A stretch of DNA of 64,000 nucleotides from Sciurus carolinensis (GCF_902686445.1 NC_062232.1:77021440-77085439); one strand, 5' to 3'; counted from the stretch's first letter, positions 45,390 through 57,143 are shown. The notes: generated by a model from the letters alone, not told the origin. Numbers and translations are program-made.

Positions 45390-45575
45390 AGGAAGAAAGT
45401 AGGATTTCATGAAAATAAAAGGGAGACCAATACAGAAAAGGAAGGGGACCAGAAGGAGAGAGAAATGAAGAGAAAGGGAAAGTCCTGGGAAATGAAATTG
45501 ATGAACTTATGTACATGTATGAATATGGCCCACTACTAGGTATAATTATAATGCACCAATAAAAAATTTTAAACA
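45390..45575 (+). mobile_element. L1 3' UTR piece in array unit, copy 1
   Basis: AGGATTTCATGAAAATAAAAGG, a purine-rich tract (GGAGAGAGAAATGAAGAGAAAGGG), GTCCTGGGAAATGAAATTG and 'ATAATGCACCAATAAAAAA' give the L1 3' UTR and end. The same insertion is in the next unit. Confidence 0.75.
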
Positions 45576-46117
45576 GAAAAATTTGAGAAGAATTAAATAA
45601 TTATCCACCATATACTAGAATAATCATAAAGGAAAGCTTCTAATATGTTTATAATCTCCTAGAATGTTCAAAACACAAGGATAAAGTTAAAGTCCCATAA
45701 AAATTCAGAAAAGGTTAAAAAAAAAGTACATTACCTAGGAAGGGTGAATTATCAGACTGGTCTAAGCTGGCTCTTGAACACTGTGTACATGAAGGTTACC
45801 AGGACTACTTAGTATATTGAGGGAGTTTCTGACATCACAATGAAAAAGTCAACCAAGATGGCTGCATGTTCACAGTGCCAGGGTGGACCTACACTAGAAT
45901 ATTAAAGATTTATACAAGTGACAGATAAAAATTTAAAGACAAAAATAAATGAAAAATGCATTCAAATATTATAGAGTATAATACACAGTGGTTAAACAGA
46001 AATGAAATTAGTAATTTGGAAGGAGGAAGAACATACTGACAAGTATATGTGAGAGACTACTGATAAATAGAACACTACAAGTACACTTTTAAAACTAATG
46101 AAAAACCTGGAGAGAAA

Positions 46118-46312
46118 AAGGTGGGGTTTCATGAATATAGAACAGAGAGCAGAAGAGTAGAGGAAGAAGACCCTGAGGAGGCAAGAGTGAAGAGAAAGGG
46201 GAGGTCCTGGGAAATGAAATTGGTCAAATTATATTGCATTCATGTACAAATATGTTACAAGGACTCCCACTATTAGATATAAATATAATTTACTAATAAA
46301 TTCGAATGGAAG
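46118..46312 (+). mobile_element. L1 3' UTR piece in array unit, copy 2
   Basis: Same arrangement as 45390-45575 (GGGGTTTCATGAATATAGAAC, GGTCCTGGGAAATGAAATTGG, 'TAATTTACTAATAAA'), at the same place within the unit. Confidence 0.75.
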
Positions 46313-48301
46313 AAAAATTTGAGAAGACATAAATTAAATAATTATCTACCACATGTCAGAATAATCAAAGCAAGGATGCCAATAACTAGATATAATTTAC
46401 TTATATCTAGTTTCTCAAAAGAAAAAGATAAAGTTAAATTCCTATAAAAATTCAGAAAAGGTAAAAAAAATTACCTAGAAAGGGTGAATTATCACACTTG
46501 GCTAAACTATCTCTTGAACACTTTGTACATGAAGTTTAGAGGACTACTTAAAATTTTGAGGGTATTTCTAACCTCATAATGAAAAAGTCAGCCAAGATGG
46601 TTGCATGTGCACAGTGCCAAGATGGACCTATAGTAAGAGAGTAAAGATTCAAATAAGTGATAGATAAATCTAAGGAATAAAATGAACAAAAAGGCGTTCA
46701 GATCATGATATAAAATATATAGTAATTTAAAAGATTTAAAATGAATAATTTAGAAGGAGCAATAATAGAACGGACAAGTATAGATGAGAGATTGGTGAAA
46801 AAGATTAATTCCTTTCCTCAAAAAGAATGAAAAATATCAGAACTTGTAAATCTAATTATTCCACAACCTATCAGAATAAAGAAAAGATGTCAATACCTAG
46901 ACACACTCCATTGGAGCTTTCTGAAGTCAAGGATAAAGTTAAAACCTAACAAAATTTGGAAAAGGTGAAAACATTACCTGAGAAGGACAAATTATCAGAC
47001 TGTCTAAGCTGGCTGTTGAACACTATGTACATGAAGGTTACCAGGACTATTTAAAATTTTGAAGGACTTTCTGACCTCACAATGAAAAATTCAGCCAAAA
47101 TGGTCACATGTTCACAGTGTCAGGATGGGCCTAAACTAGTATATTAAAGATTAACCATTTTATAGATAAAAATTTAAAGATGAAAAAGGAACAAGAAAGC
47201 ACTCAGATATTACAGTGTAAAATATATTTTGAACAAAGAGATTTAAAATGAATAATTTAGAAGGAGTAATAATTGAGTAGACAAGTGTAGATGAGACATT
47301 GGTGAAAAAAATAGATTACTATAAAGTTGGTAAAAACTGATATACTCCTTTTCTCAAAAGTAAGGAGAAATTGCAGAACATGTAAATTTAACCATTATCC
47401 CACAACCTATCAGAATAATTCCAACGTAAAGATGTCAATACTAAGATATACTCTACTGGAACTTTCTAAAGTCAAGGATAAAATTAAAATCTCATAAAAT
47501 TCAGAAAAAGTGAAAACACATTACCTGAGAAAAGTAAATTATCAGAATGGCCTAAGCTGACTCTTGAACACTGTATAAATGAAGGTTACCAGGACTACCT
47601 AGACTATTCAAGTATTTTCTGACCTCACAATGAAAAAGACAACCAAGATGGCTGCATTCACAGTGTCAGGATGGGCCTACACTAGGATATTAAATATTTA
47701 CTCATTTTATGGATATAAATTTAAAGACAAAAATGAACAAAAAAAGCACTCGGATATTAACAGTATAAAATACATTTTGAGTAAAGAGATTTAAAATTAA
47801 TACTTTAAAAGGAGCAATAAGAGTAGAAAATATAGATGAAAGATTGGTGATGAATACATTTTTGCAATTCCTTTTTAAAAAATAAGGAAAAATTTCACAA
47901 CATGAAAATTTAACAATTATTCTACCACATATCAGAAAAATCCTAAAGGAAAGATATACTCTACTGGAACATTCAGAAGTCAACGATAAAGTTAAAATAC
48001 CATAAAAACTCAGAACTGTTAAAAAATACTTTCCTAGGGAAGGGTGAATTCTCGGACTGGACTAAACTGGATCTTGAACACTGTGATATAAAGTTATCAG
48101 GACTACTTAAAATTTTGAGTGAGTTTTTCACCTCATAATGAAATAGCAAACCCAGGTAATCACATATTCACAGTGACAATATTGGCCTATATTAAGATAT
48201 TAAAAATTCATACGAGTGTTAGATTTAAGTTTGATGATTAAGAAAAATGCTTTCAGATATTATGGAATAAAATATGTTGTGTTCAGAGATGTAGGAAATG
48301 A

Positions 48302-48528
48302 GCCATACATAGTGATGCTCGCTTGTAATCCCAGGAGCTTGGGAGGCTGAGGCAGGAGGATCATGAATTCAAAGCCAGCTTCAGCAACTTAGTGAGGCCC
48401 TAAGCAACTTCGTGAGACTATCTCAAAATTTAAAAATAAAATAAAAAAAGGGCTGGGGATGTGACTCAGTGGTTAAGTGCCCCTGGGTTCAATCCCTGGT
48501 ACCAAAAAAAAAAAAAAAAAAAAAAAAG
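48302..48528 (+). mobile_element. B1-dID composite SINE
   Basis: A B1 head (TTGTAATCCCAGGAGCTTGGGAGGCTGAGGCAGGAGGATC, in outline), a linker, then the ID part GGGCTGGGGATGTGACTCAG…TTCAATCCCTGGTACC and an A run of about 23. GTAGGAAATGAG before and GTATAAGAAATGAG after form an imperfect target-site duplication. It interrupts one array unit. Confidence 0.92.
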
Positions 48529-49221
48529 GTATAAGAAATGAGTCATTTGGGGAGAAGAAATAGTAAAGTGTCTAGCATATTCATGGAACATTCCTGAAAA
48601 GTAGATCATTCCAATGACATTAAAAAGAAAATAAAGGAAAAATTTGTCAGAATATAGAAACCAAACAAATATTACAGCATATACCAAAATAATCATAATG
48701 GGAAGATGACATAATTTGGTTGAAATATTAAAAGTCAAAGATAAAGTTAGAATCCTATTAAAATCCAAAATGGTAAAATATATTTTACCTGGAAAAGATG
48801 AATTATCAGGCTGCTGCTCTACGTTGGCTCTGAAATATTGTATACATGAAGGTTTCCAGGACAACATGGACTTAATTTTGAAGGATTCTGACATCACAGT
48901 GAAAAAAACAATCAACCTGGTCATATCCAAACCTGCGTAGACATAGTCCTAGCATTTGTTTAAGCCATGATATTAAAAGGTACACTCCTTTCAGCTACAA
49001 AATGAAAATTGGACCATTTGAAAAGCAAAGTAACATGTACAAATTTATGAAATAAAAGTTTTGATGGTGAAACAAATCAGAAAAGATCAATTACTAATGA
49101 GGATTATTAATATAGTCAATATCTAAAATGATTTTGCTGAAAATAGAATATTACAACTAGATTAGAAAAGGCAATCTAATACAATTTTCCAGCAATGAAC
49201 ATGAATCAACTTAAAATTTTG

Positions 49222-49309
49222 GACTGGCGATATAGCTCAGTTGGTAGAGTACTTGCCTTGCATGCACAAGGCCCTGGGTTCAATCCCCAGCACCACCAAA
49301 AAAAAAAAG
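49222..49309 (+). mobile_element. ID-type SINE, little diverged
   Basis: GGACTGGCGATATAGCTCAG, TTGGTAGAGTACTTGCCTTGC and GGGTTCAATCCCCAGCACC plus an A tail. Close to the squirrel ID consensus, so relatively young. Confidence 0.92.
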
Positions 49310-49314
49310 ATAAT

Positions 49315-50045
49315 TGCCGATGAAACTGGAGTTTCTCTGCTTCTGGGGTCTGCATAAGCTGCACACCTCTGCAGCTGAGAAATTCCATTTCTTCTCTACT
49401 ACCATTTAGTGACATGTTGCAACTCTTAATGGCAGGCTATGCCCTCTGCTGTTGCAGCAGACCCCAGAAGCTCGCTACCATTTTTTTCTGGGTTTGTGTC
49501 TCATGAATTCAAAAACATGAAATCCATAGATGAAGATGAGCGAGTGTAAGAGTAGGATTTATTCAAGTGTAAATAGAAACAGACCTCCCACAAGGCAAGA
49601 GGGGACCTGATAGCAGGTTGCCATTGCCCTTTGATTGTGCTTGTCCAAGGCACTTGGGTCAACACTATTGATACAAAATTATGCCAATCCACCTTTGGAA
49701 AAGTATAAAGTTATTGGTCCAAATTTATGCTAATCAGGGTTTGAAAAAGTACTAATGCTATTGATTAGCCCTACAGTCCCCCATTCAGGTCTGCTCCACT
49801 ACTATTTACCCAATCTTCATTGGGTTGTCAGATCATGGATGCTGTGGTGCTGTTTGAAGCGGGCATCTGCACTTGGTCAACCCAGGCTGCCTTGCAATAG
49901 GTAGGCATACTCTGGCTTACTCATCCCTGACTCACTGTGCCTCAGGCCTACGCTGACATGGTGGGCTCCATGCAGTCACTGCCCATGCTCTCTGCCCACA
50001 CTCCAGCCTGCCCTGTCCACAGCTCCAGGACAAGGACTTAGCTCA
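49315..50045 (-). mobile_element. Probable ERV LTR, antisense (tentative)
   Basis: A GC-richer block in AT-rich DNA. A TTTATT at about 49557 lies in GTAAGAGTAGGATTTATTCAAG, which resembles the reverse complement of an LTR R region with an AATAAA signal. CCCCCATTCAGGTCTGCTCC and a GC-rich distal part (49900-50040) would be U3. I could not fix the ends. Confidence 0.4.
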
Positions 50046-50099
50046 ACCATTATAAATAATAATGCAAATAGACCAACATTTACACAAAGTCAGGCAAAA

Positions 50100-50755
50100 T
50101 AGCCAATGTCAAGGATGAACAGAAAACCATGCCAAAATCTAGGAAAGAAAAATGACTACCTTCACAGGATGAATTATTATTCAAGAAGTCAAAAATTTCT
50201 CTGAAGTGTAGTCCCAACAGTAACTGGGAATTTATGCCATATTTTGAGAAACTCTAAGAAATAAAAATATAAAACCCAACAAAATTATGTTAGGATATTG
50301 AAAAACATACTCCACTCACCTGACAAATGATTTTTTTAAAAAATTAGAAGTTTTTATTATATCAAATTTTTTATGATATAAAAGGAATTATTCTATAAAT
50401 GAGAATACTAGTAACAGAATGAAGGTAACAGAGATCAGAAAAAAAAAGTAAGAAAACATAACAGATTCATCAATTTGCTAAAAAAGCAAAAAAAATTCCA
50501 CAACTGAAGTAATACCTGAATTTAAAAAAATATCTTACAATAAAACAGTATAATAACAAGAGTCCAATAATGAGACTCAGTACAGCAAAAAAGTTCAAAT
50601 TTCAAAGCTAAAGAAAGAATTCTACAAAAATTCAGAAATGGAAAAAATTACTTGTCAGACAAATTTTCAGAATGAGCCACTAAAGTTTGGTGAGGCACTT
50701 TGGAATTTTGAGGGACTCTCTTATCCTTTTGGTAGTCAGAATTAGTCATACCAAC
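50100..50755 (+). repeat. Outlying relatives of the ~0.5-kb array unit
   Basis: Partial matches to the array block: 'AAATCTAGGAAAGAAAAATGACTACCTTCACAGGATGAATTA' at about 50135-50177, and 'AATTTTCAGAATGAGCC…CACTTTGGAATTTTGAGGGACTCTC' at about 50660-50720. More diverged than the main array. Confidence 0.55.
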
Positions 50756-50759
50756 TAGT

Positions 50760-52345
50760 ACATAACTCCTTTATTTATTGATTGAGATGCATGAACCATA
50801 CTCTGGAAGGGGGAAGTTATATTTTGTCTTATTGGAATTATTGTTTGCTCCTGGTATAAGAATTCCTACCTTTGGACCTAAGATCTCTAAACCAGCTGAA
50901 CATGGGGAAAGGAAGGAAAATATATGCTATTGGATCACTAAGAGAAATAGTGGTGCTACTCCTACTTAATTTCTAGGCCCATGAATCATGACTGTGGAAG
51001 AAATATCATTATATATTGGACACTGATTTAGAGCATATGCAATCTCTTGGAGAAAATTAACCAGATCTGCAAGTTATTGTCACCTAACTGGCACTATAAC
51101 TGAATCTCTAAAAGGCCATTCGACCAGTCTATCAAGTCATCATATCTATGAGGAGGGATATGGTAAAAACAGTAAATTCCATGAGCATGGGCCCATTGCT
51201 GGACTTCATTTGCTTGAAGTGACTTTCTTGACCATAAATGTTGCTGTGTGATAAATCCTAAGAGTGGATAAGGCATACTGTATGTCCATAGGGGTTAGTT
51301 TTCACTGAAGCATTACATGTAGGGAAGACAAATATAAATCTAGAGGGTCTATTCCAGTAATATCAAAGCAATACTCCTTCCATGATGGAATAAGTACAGT
51401 GTGATCAGTTTGTTACAGGTAGATGGCTAATCACCAGGGTGAATATTGCCATATTTTACCATACTAATTCCCTATCCAAATATGACCAGAAGAATGTTGC
51501 ACAGGATTAGCATCTGCTGCTGACACAAGTCAGGGAGGTCTTGGTGATTGAAAGTCCTCATTGCTTAACTCTTGTGTAATCTACATCACATCCCTACTAC
51601 CGTGATTATTGTGTTTGTGGTACTACTGGAGAAAATCAGGGGCGGAAGGGGAAAGAGATTGAGTTTTGTCCACAGAGCATGTCATCCTATTCACTCATCC
51701 TCTGTTGATGTCACCTTTGTAAGCATTTATATGATAAACAACTATCTTCCAGATTTTTTCCCGAAGAGATTTATCAAGATATTTTTTCCTCATATTTTCT
51801 AGTTACTAATTTTCTAATCACATTCCTTCCAAATCCTTGACCTTCCAACCAAATCATTGCCTTATTATATAACCACAACTCTGTCAAGCAAAATAAACAA
51901 TAAAGCGCACCACTTGAAGTTCTGGATTTCCTTTATCATTGTCCTTTAGGGATGTCTCAGAAAGAGATTACGGTCCTACAACTATCCAACTTCCAGTGGT
52001 ATCGCTGCATATCATAGAGAACCATCTATAAACCAGGACTGAGTTTTCTCTTCCTGACAAGTGAAAGTAGGAAACTCCCTTAGAGGCTACAATTGAAAGT
52101 TGGAAGAGAGAAGGTAATGTAGCACAAGTTAGAACTATAGGTATTTGGACTATTTCCTCAAGTAATTTACTTGAGTTGTTAAGGCCTGCTGAAGACTGAT
52201 CTCACATATAACATTTACATTTGATGATCGGGTGCTGCTGTGGATGCCCAACTAAGAGGTGGTGGACAGACAATATCATTTATAATGGGCAACTCAGGTT
52301 GCATAATAACTTGATGGCCCATGTTTAAACATTCAGTTTAAGGCC
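50760..52345 (-). mobile_element. ERVL internal fragment (pol), degraded
   Basis: The minus-strand frame at 51276-51094 reads SLQANEVQQWAHAHGI, then a YHIPPH segment and a DWSNGLLEIQL end. This follows the layout of the ERVL integrase core (N-E-V-Q-Q-W-A-H, then Y-H-x-P, then x-x-N-G-L-L). Other stretches of the block are similar in style but too degraded to assign. Stops and indels are frequent, so nothing is expressed. I infer ERVL from the VQQWA and NGLL signatures, and the limits are approximate. Confidence 0.65.
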
Positions 52346-52363
52346 CAGTAAAAACTAAAATAC

Positions 52364-52590
52364 AGCTGGGCATGGTAATGCATGCCTAAGTGGCTTAGGA
52401 GACTGAGGAAGGAGGATCACAAGTTCAAAACCAGCCTCAGCAATTTAGCAAGTCTCTAAGCAACTTAGGAAGACCCTGTCTCAAAATAAAAATTAAAAAG
52501 GGACTGGGGCTGGGGAAGTGGCTCAGTGACTAAGCACCACTGGGTTCAATCCCTGGTGCCCCTCCCCCCCCCAAAAAAAACAAAAACAAA
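52364..52590 (+). mobile_element. B1-dID composite SINE
   Basis: GCTGGGCATGGTAATGCATGC, GAGGATCACAAGTTCAAA-type order and CAGCCTCAGCAATTTAGC, then the ID part 'GGGGCTGGGGAAGTGGCTCAG…TTCAATCCCTGGTGCC' and a C/A-rich tail. Confidence 0.9.
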
Positions 52591-52611
52591 ACCTAAATAC
52601 TTATACATACA

Positions 52612-52680
52612 TTCTATCATATATATACATATATGTGTATGCATATTATGTGTTTGTATACATATATATGATACTCATTA
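52612..52680. repeat. (TA)n/(CATA)n microsatellite
   Basis: ATATATACATATATGTGTATG-type alternation. Confidence 0.85.
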
Positions 52681-53121
52681 ACATCTTATTAATTAGTGTT
52701 CCTTGAAATACACTGAAAATCTGGTCATCATTAGCACTGTGGACATTTTAGGTTCTAGTGTATAGCATATATTTAGTGGAAAGAAAATATTTGAAAACCT
52801 TTGGAATATCTCTCCTTTGTAACTTATAGGTGGCACCCACTGTATGGCTTATGCTGATAGCTCCCACCCTTCTTCTTTCTCTGAACCATCTCCAGACAGA
52901 TGTGCTGATCTCCCCAGCAACCCAATCAGTGAGGTTGTTGTCATTTATTGCTTCACCATGTTGCTGCAAGATCTTAATTGGATCCTTGAGCCTTCCCAAA
53001 TTTATCTTCATTGATAAATAGCTATTTAATATCTGGTTTTTGTATGAAGTCTCATATATGCTATATTTCCATCTTCATTCATGTGTGGCAATGGCTACTA
53101 AGGGTGTAGGATAACGGCAAA
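52681..53121. other. Unassigned DNA
   Basis: A minus-strand 87-codon frame at 52748-53011 (start MKINLGRLKDPIKILQQHGE) has no domain I recognise. It could be chance or a fragment of a viral or cellular sequence. Confidence 0.35.
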
Positions 53122-53126
53122 AGCAG

Positions 53127-53169
53127 CATAGTTTTTTGTTTTTGTTTTTGTTTTTGTTTTTGTTTTTTG
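53127..53169. repeat. (TTTTTG)n tract, altered poly(A) tail
   Basis: GTTTTTGTTTTTGTTTTTG units immediately 5' of the retroposed sequence. Confidence 0.9.
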
Positions 53170-53687
53170 GTTCTGCCCAGTTAAATTTCTTTATTCCAAA
53201 ATGTCAGACTTTACTAAAATTCCATACCAACATACTAAAAGGTAGAATAGGGAATTGGAGCAGGCAGCAAAAATGGCAGACCATAAAATTTCCACAAGAA
53301 CAAGAATTTTTCTAGAATACACGTAAGTATTGGGAGGGTTGGGTTATTGGCACTGGGAAACATGGAAACAATAGGACCCCTAGAGGAGGGTTGTTTCCCA
53401 AAGTAACTTTCTCCAGGACTTGGAATTTTCTAAAATTGCAGTAACAACTGCCTGTGCCAACAGAGTATGGTAAGGATGAAGGCAAACTAGGAATGACTGT
53501 GTTAATACAGGAAAGTCATTACCAATCTCCAACAAGGAAAGCTTTGATCTTGAGACCGTGGACTGAGAGTGGAAAGAAAGGCTTGACATGGGGTTGAGAC
53601 ACTCTGAGGCTGGCAAAACAAAATTAGGAAAGGATGGAAGAAAGCAGCTTTACAAGGGATGCAGAGTACTGATACTGTGTAAAGGAC
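53132..53687 (-). pseudogene. Retroposed mRNA 3' end (3' UTR copy)
   Basis: AGCAGCATAG followed by a T run lies at 53122-53131 and again at 53688-53697, a target-site duplication. Between them the plus strand begins with (TTTTTG)n, the reverse complement of a poly(A) tail that has become CAAAAA repeats. TTTATTCCAAAATG follows at about 53190, so a canonical AATAAA signal lies about 20 bp upstream of the tail on the minus strand. The body reads like a 3' UTR (no long frame, no SINE). The source gene is not recognised. Confidence 0.75.
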
Positions 53688-53703
53688 AGCAGCATAGTTT
53701 TTG

Positions 53704-55065
53704 ATCAAGCTAAATTTATTGAAACAGGGTGCTAAGCAGAGGTACTGAATTCAGTGTTTTAGCTCAAGTGTTTAGAAATTTCTCAAAAATATATGTTTGG
53801 GAAAAGAAAATATTTTTTTATGTACATATATACACATAAGCTTTTTGATAGCTTGTCTGACACATGAAAAAAAATGTGGCCCATACTAAATAATATTAAA
53901 ATGCCAGAAATGCCTTAGTATACTGGAGAAGAGAAGTTGTCTGAAGGCTTAGGGAGATTGAAATTTTAGAATGGATTTATCATACAAGATATTCATATCC
54001 ATCCTAGAAGAGTTCACAGTACACAACTTTCACCATGACTGTGAGGAATGGATTTGTTAAGGAAGCCCCAATTTCTCGGAAGAGCTCTATGGTCACTTTT
54101 CTCACTGTGTTAGTAGTTATAACAGGAACTATCACCACAAACTGGGAACTTAAAATGCAATGGGGAACTGGGGAAAATGGTGAATTAGAGGATCCCCAAA
54201 TATTGTAGCAGCTCCCTGAGACTGAATTAAAACAACAGTACTGCAGCAGCATATTGAGGTAGGAAGTCTGTGGGGAAATGCCAGTAAGCAATTCAAGAGA
54301 GCTAGCAACTGTGTGAGAATCAAAAATATCAGTTTCCAGAATAGAAAGAAATTAATGAGAAGAATAGACAGCAATAGTGCAGGGTGCATGGGGCTCAGTG
54401 AGGAAAGGGGAAGGGCTCCTCCAAGGAGTCCAAAGAAATTCTCCCACAAAGATTAAGATAAACAGGCACCACTGTCCAACATAATTGCAATCTGAGCAGA
54501 AAATTAGCTCAGATACAGTTAGTGGAGCTGATATAAGGGAAAATTCTGGCACTCTCCAATAGAGATATTGAAGGTAGGAAGTGATGACAGCTTAAAAAGC
54601 CTCTTTGTTTGAACTAGAAATCCCTATACTTAACCTTATTTTTCATATTTTACTCTCTATTTTTTTTTCCTTTTTTGTCTTGTTCTTGGTAGACTCACTT
54701 TCTGATTATCCAGGACCAAACAGCCACATAGGCTTTGATTTTCACTGGATTAATGGATGTCCATACCATTAATCAACCTAGGAAAAGTAATGATACTGTA
54801 ATGCAAATTTGGAAGAGAAATTGGTGGCCTCATTTCTAGGATAAGGAGTATAAGAAGTATCATTAACAGAGGTAGAGCTGCGACAGATCAGAGTTGAGTA
54901 GAAAGCACTGACCCCATGGCAGCCTACTGTGTTATCCAAACGACCTCCGCCATACCCAGAAATGTCAGGAAGATAGCTTGATACTTCCCCATGTACCTTA
55001 TATATAATTATATATTATATATTATATATATAATTATGAAATTACTATATGAAGCAGTTGAATCC
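53704..55065. other. Unassigned DNA
   Basis: A GC-richer block at 54000-54600 has several overlapping short minus-strand frames but no recognised domain, and could be an ERV remnant. An AT-rich ATATATATTATATA stretch lies at 55000-55034. Confidence 0.4.
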
Positions 55066-55067
55066 TT

Positions 55068-55690
55068 GGATGTTTATTCCAGACTATGAATATATTTCTA
55101 TTACAAAAACTTGTACACCAATGTTCAAACTGCTTTATTTATAATAGTCAAAAACTAGAAATGGTTCAGCTGTTTTAAGATAGGTTATGAGTCAAGTCAT
55201 CCATCTAATTGAGTATTACTTAAGAACTACAAAGGAATAAACTAGAGATGCACACAAAACTTGGATAACCAACCTTGAAAGGTTACCACTATATAGAATT
55301 CATTTATGTAACAATCTTAACAAAAATTTAAACTGATGAGATAGATAACAGATTGGTGGTTGTCAGAGTTTAAGGATAAGTAGTAGGAAAGTGGTTCACA
55401 ATAGTCATAATAAAACTGTTTTATATATATGTACATTGATGATTATCCAAAACTGCATATATTATAAAATGTCATAGAACTATATGCATGCAAACAAATT
55501 AATGCATATGAAATTGGTGAAAACTAAATATGACTGATTAATTACATCACTGTCAATTTCCTGGTTGTGATAGTGTACTGTAGTTAGAAGATGTTATCAT
55601 TATTTACCACTGCAACACATGTTGCTTATAAATCTAGAATTACCTCAAAAGTACAAGTTAGAAAAGACTGAGCACTAACATTTAGTATCT
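55068..55690 (+). mobile_element. Old L1 3' end, sense
   Basis: 'AAAACTTGTACACCAATGTTCAAACTGCTTTATTTATAATAGTCAAAAACTAG' (in pieces), 'GAGTATTACTTAAGAAC', 'AGATAACAGATTGGTGGTTGTCAGAG' and 'TGATGATTATCC' follow the ORF2 C-terminus and 3' UTR of an old L1M. Confidence 0.75.
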
Positions 55691-55695
55691 TTCTT

Positions 55696-55740
55696 TAAAA
55701 TGTATATATATATATATGCATATGTACATATACACATATA
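55696..55740. repeat. (TA)n/(CATA)n microsatellite
   Basis: TATATATATATATGCATATG followed by further ACATATAC units. Confidence 0.85.
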
Positions 55741-56740
55741 CTCTCATTTTGTTCAATTACATTTGTAATGAGCATTGCTTTTGTCCATTTATGAATTTTC
55801 ACAATTTAATTGTCTGTAAGAAAAGCAGTATTATTTACCAAAATACTAGGTTTTCTGTATCATATCATTCAAACTGTCTTTCTGTATGCCATATTGCATT
55901 TCCAGCACAATTTATGTTATGCTATAATTAACCTCCTATTTCTCCCTGGCAGTATGGTTACTTTTGGAAAACTCAAGCATTTAAAAAATGTAGGCTTTTC
56001 AACTTCCTTGTCTCAATTCCAAATCTAATATTGAACTAGAATATTTGGCAGTTCAATGTTTTCTGATCTTTTGTCACCAATTGCCCATTCAATTCTATGC
56101 ATTTGATATCAATTCACCTCTGTGACCAGCTGGGAAATAAAAGTGAGATGAAATGCAACTGCAAGATAATTGAACAGTGCTCCTGTTCCCCTGTCACTTT
56201 GAGAGAATATTTAAGCATTAAAATATTTCAGACATTATTCTCTTATCCTCTGCTCTTCCATCCAATGCCCTGTTTTGTAGGATTTATAAACCAAAATTGA
56301 TATTGTTAGTGTAATTTACAACACACACTTATTGTTCTATATTTACTTCCAAAGTGAACACACATTTCATTCACTTCAATATAACTACTCTATCACCTTA
56401 TATTCTATTCATTCTGAAATACACAACTTTGAGAATCATGTTAAACTACAGTGGCTACATCTGTGAGTGATATAAAGAAGGAAATGTATAAAGATAAGGC
56501 TTGACAATAAAAAAAAAATTGCAATTATTCTCTTCTGAAACAAAGGACATGAAAGGTGGAAGCAGTATACAGAACCATCTGTGTGTTGCAGGAGATACAC
56601 ATCTCCATGGTTCTCACATATGTCCCCTCTACCAAATATATACTAAACACTATAAATTAAAATGTCCTCAAGTTCTCACCAATGAGGACCAGATTTTTAA
56701 ATTACAGGGAATATTGCCCTCTTTATTAAATATTAATAAG
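55741..56740. other. Unassigned DNA
   Basis: Several short plus-strand frames (for example 56501-56902) have no recognisable domain. Confidence 0.4.
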
Positions 56741-57097
56741 TACACACAAGCATTAAGTATATACATACATGTATATATGAGTACATCTATATGTACATAT
56801 CAGATTTTTTATACATATGATAAAATTCCTTTGGAAACTTCAAGATTACAACAGTGTGAAGTATTGCATAATATTAACTATTTTCTGATTTCCAGATTTT
56901 AGAATAATTGGAAGATTATTTAAGAGTTTCAAATTTTTTATGTCACACATACATACATAAAAGTATGCAATATATTATAGATTATGTATATGTATGCATA
57001 TATACATATATACACATATGTGTATATATATATGCACATATGTTTGTGAGTTTGTATGTGTGACATACGTACAAACATGTCCCATATATGCTATGGA

Positions 57098-57140
<43 letters not shown>
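56741..57140. repeat. Cluster of TA/CATA/CA simple repeats
   Basis: Alternating ATACAT and TATATG runs at 56758-56815 and 56945-57075, then a (CA)n run of about 38 bp at 57101-57139. Confidence 0.9.

Positions 57141-57143
<3 letters not shown>

Larger units (their letters stand above)
42550..48975 (+). repeat. Array of ~12 diverged ~0.5-kb tandem units
   Basis: A conserved block recurs in direct orientation: 'TTACCT(A/G)G(A/G)AAGGGTGAATTATCAGACTGG', then 'GCTCTTGAACACTGTGTACATGAAGGTTACCAGGACTACTTA', 'TTTGAGGGAGTTTCTGACCTCACAATGAAAAAG' and 'CCAAGATGGCTGCATGTTCACAGTG' (all in pieces). The 'TATCAGACTG' equivalent is at about 43037, 43534, 44012, 44521, 45046, 45750, 46490, 46993, 47540, 48050 and 48803, with a weaker unit before 42700. 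Spacing is 480-550 bp, except where an insertion (L1 3' end or B1-dID) lengthens a unit. Units are well diverged, so the array is old. It is not a family I recognise, and no coding frame is shared between units. Confidence 0.9.

Noticed and set aside
48466..48930. 154-codon minus-strand frame
   Set aside because: It runs through the SINE poly(A) tract and into an array unit, with no equivalent in the other units.
49222..49309. Possible tRNA gene
   Set aside because: A and B box-like segments come from the ID SINE. It has an A tail and no complete cloverleaf.
52748..53011. 87-codon minus-strand frame starting MKINLGRLKDPIK
   Set aside because: It has a plausible protein-like composition, but no family is recognised and no gene context is seen. 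Kept only as unassigned DNA.
56501..56902. 133-codon plus-strand frame
   Set aside because: Begins in an A run and ends near TA simple repeats; no domain and no similarity I recognise.
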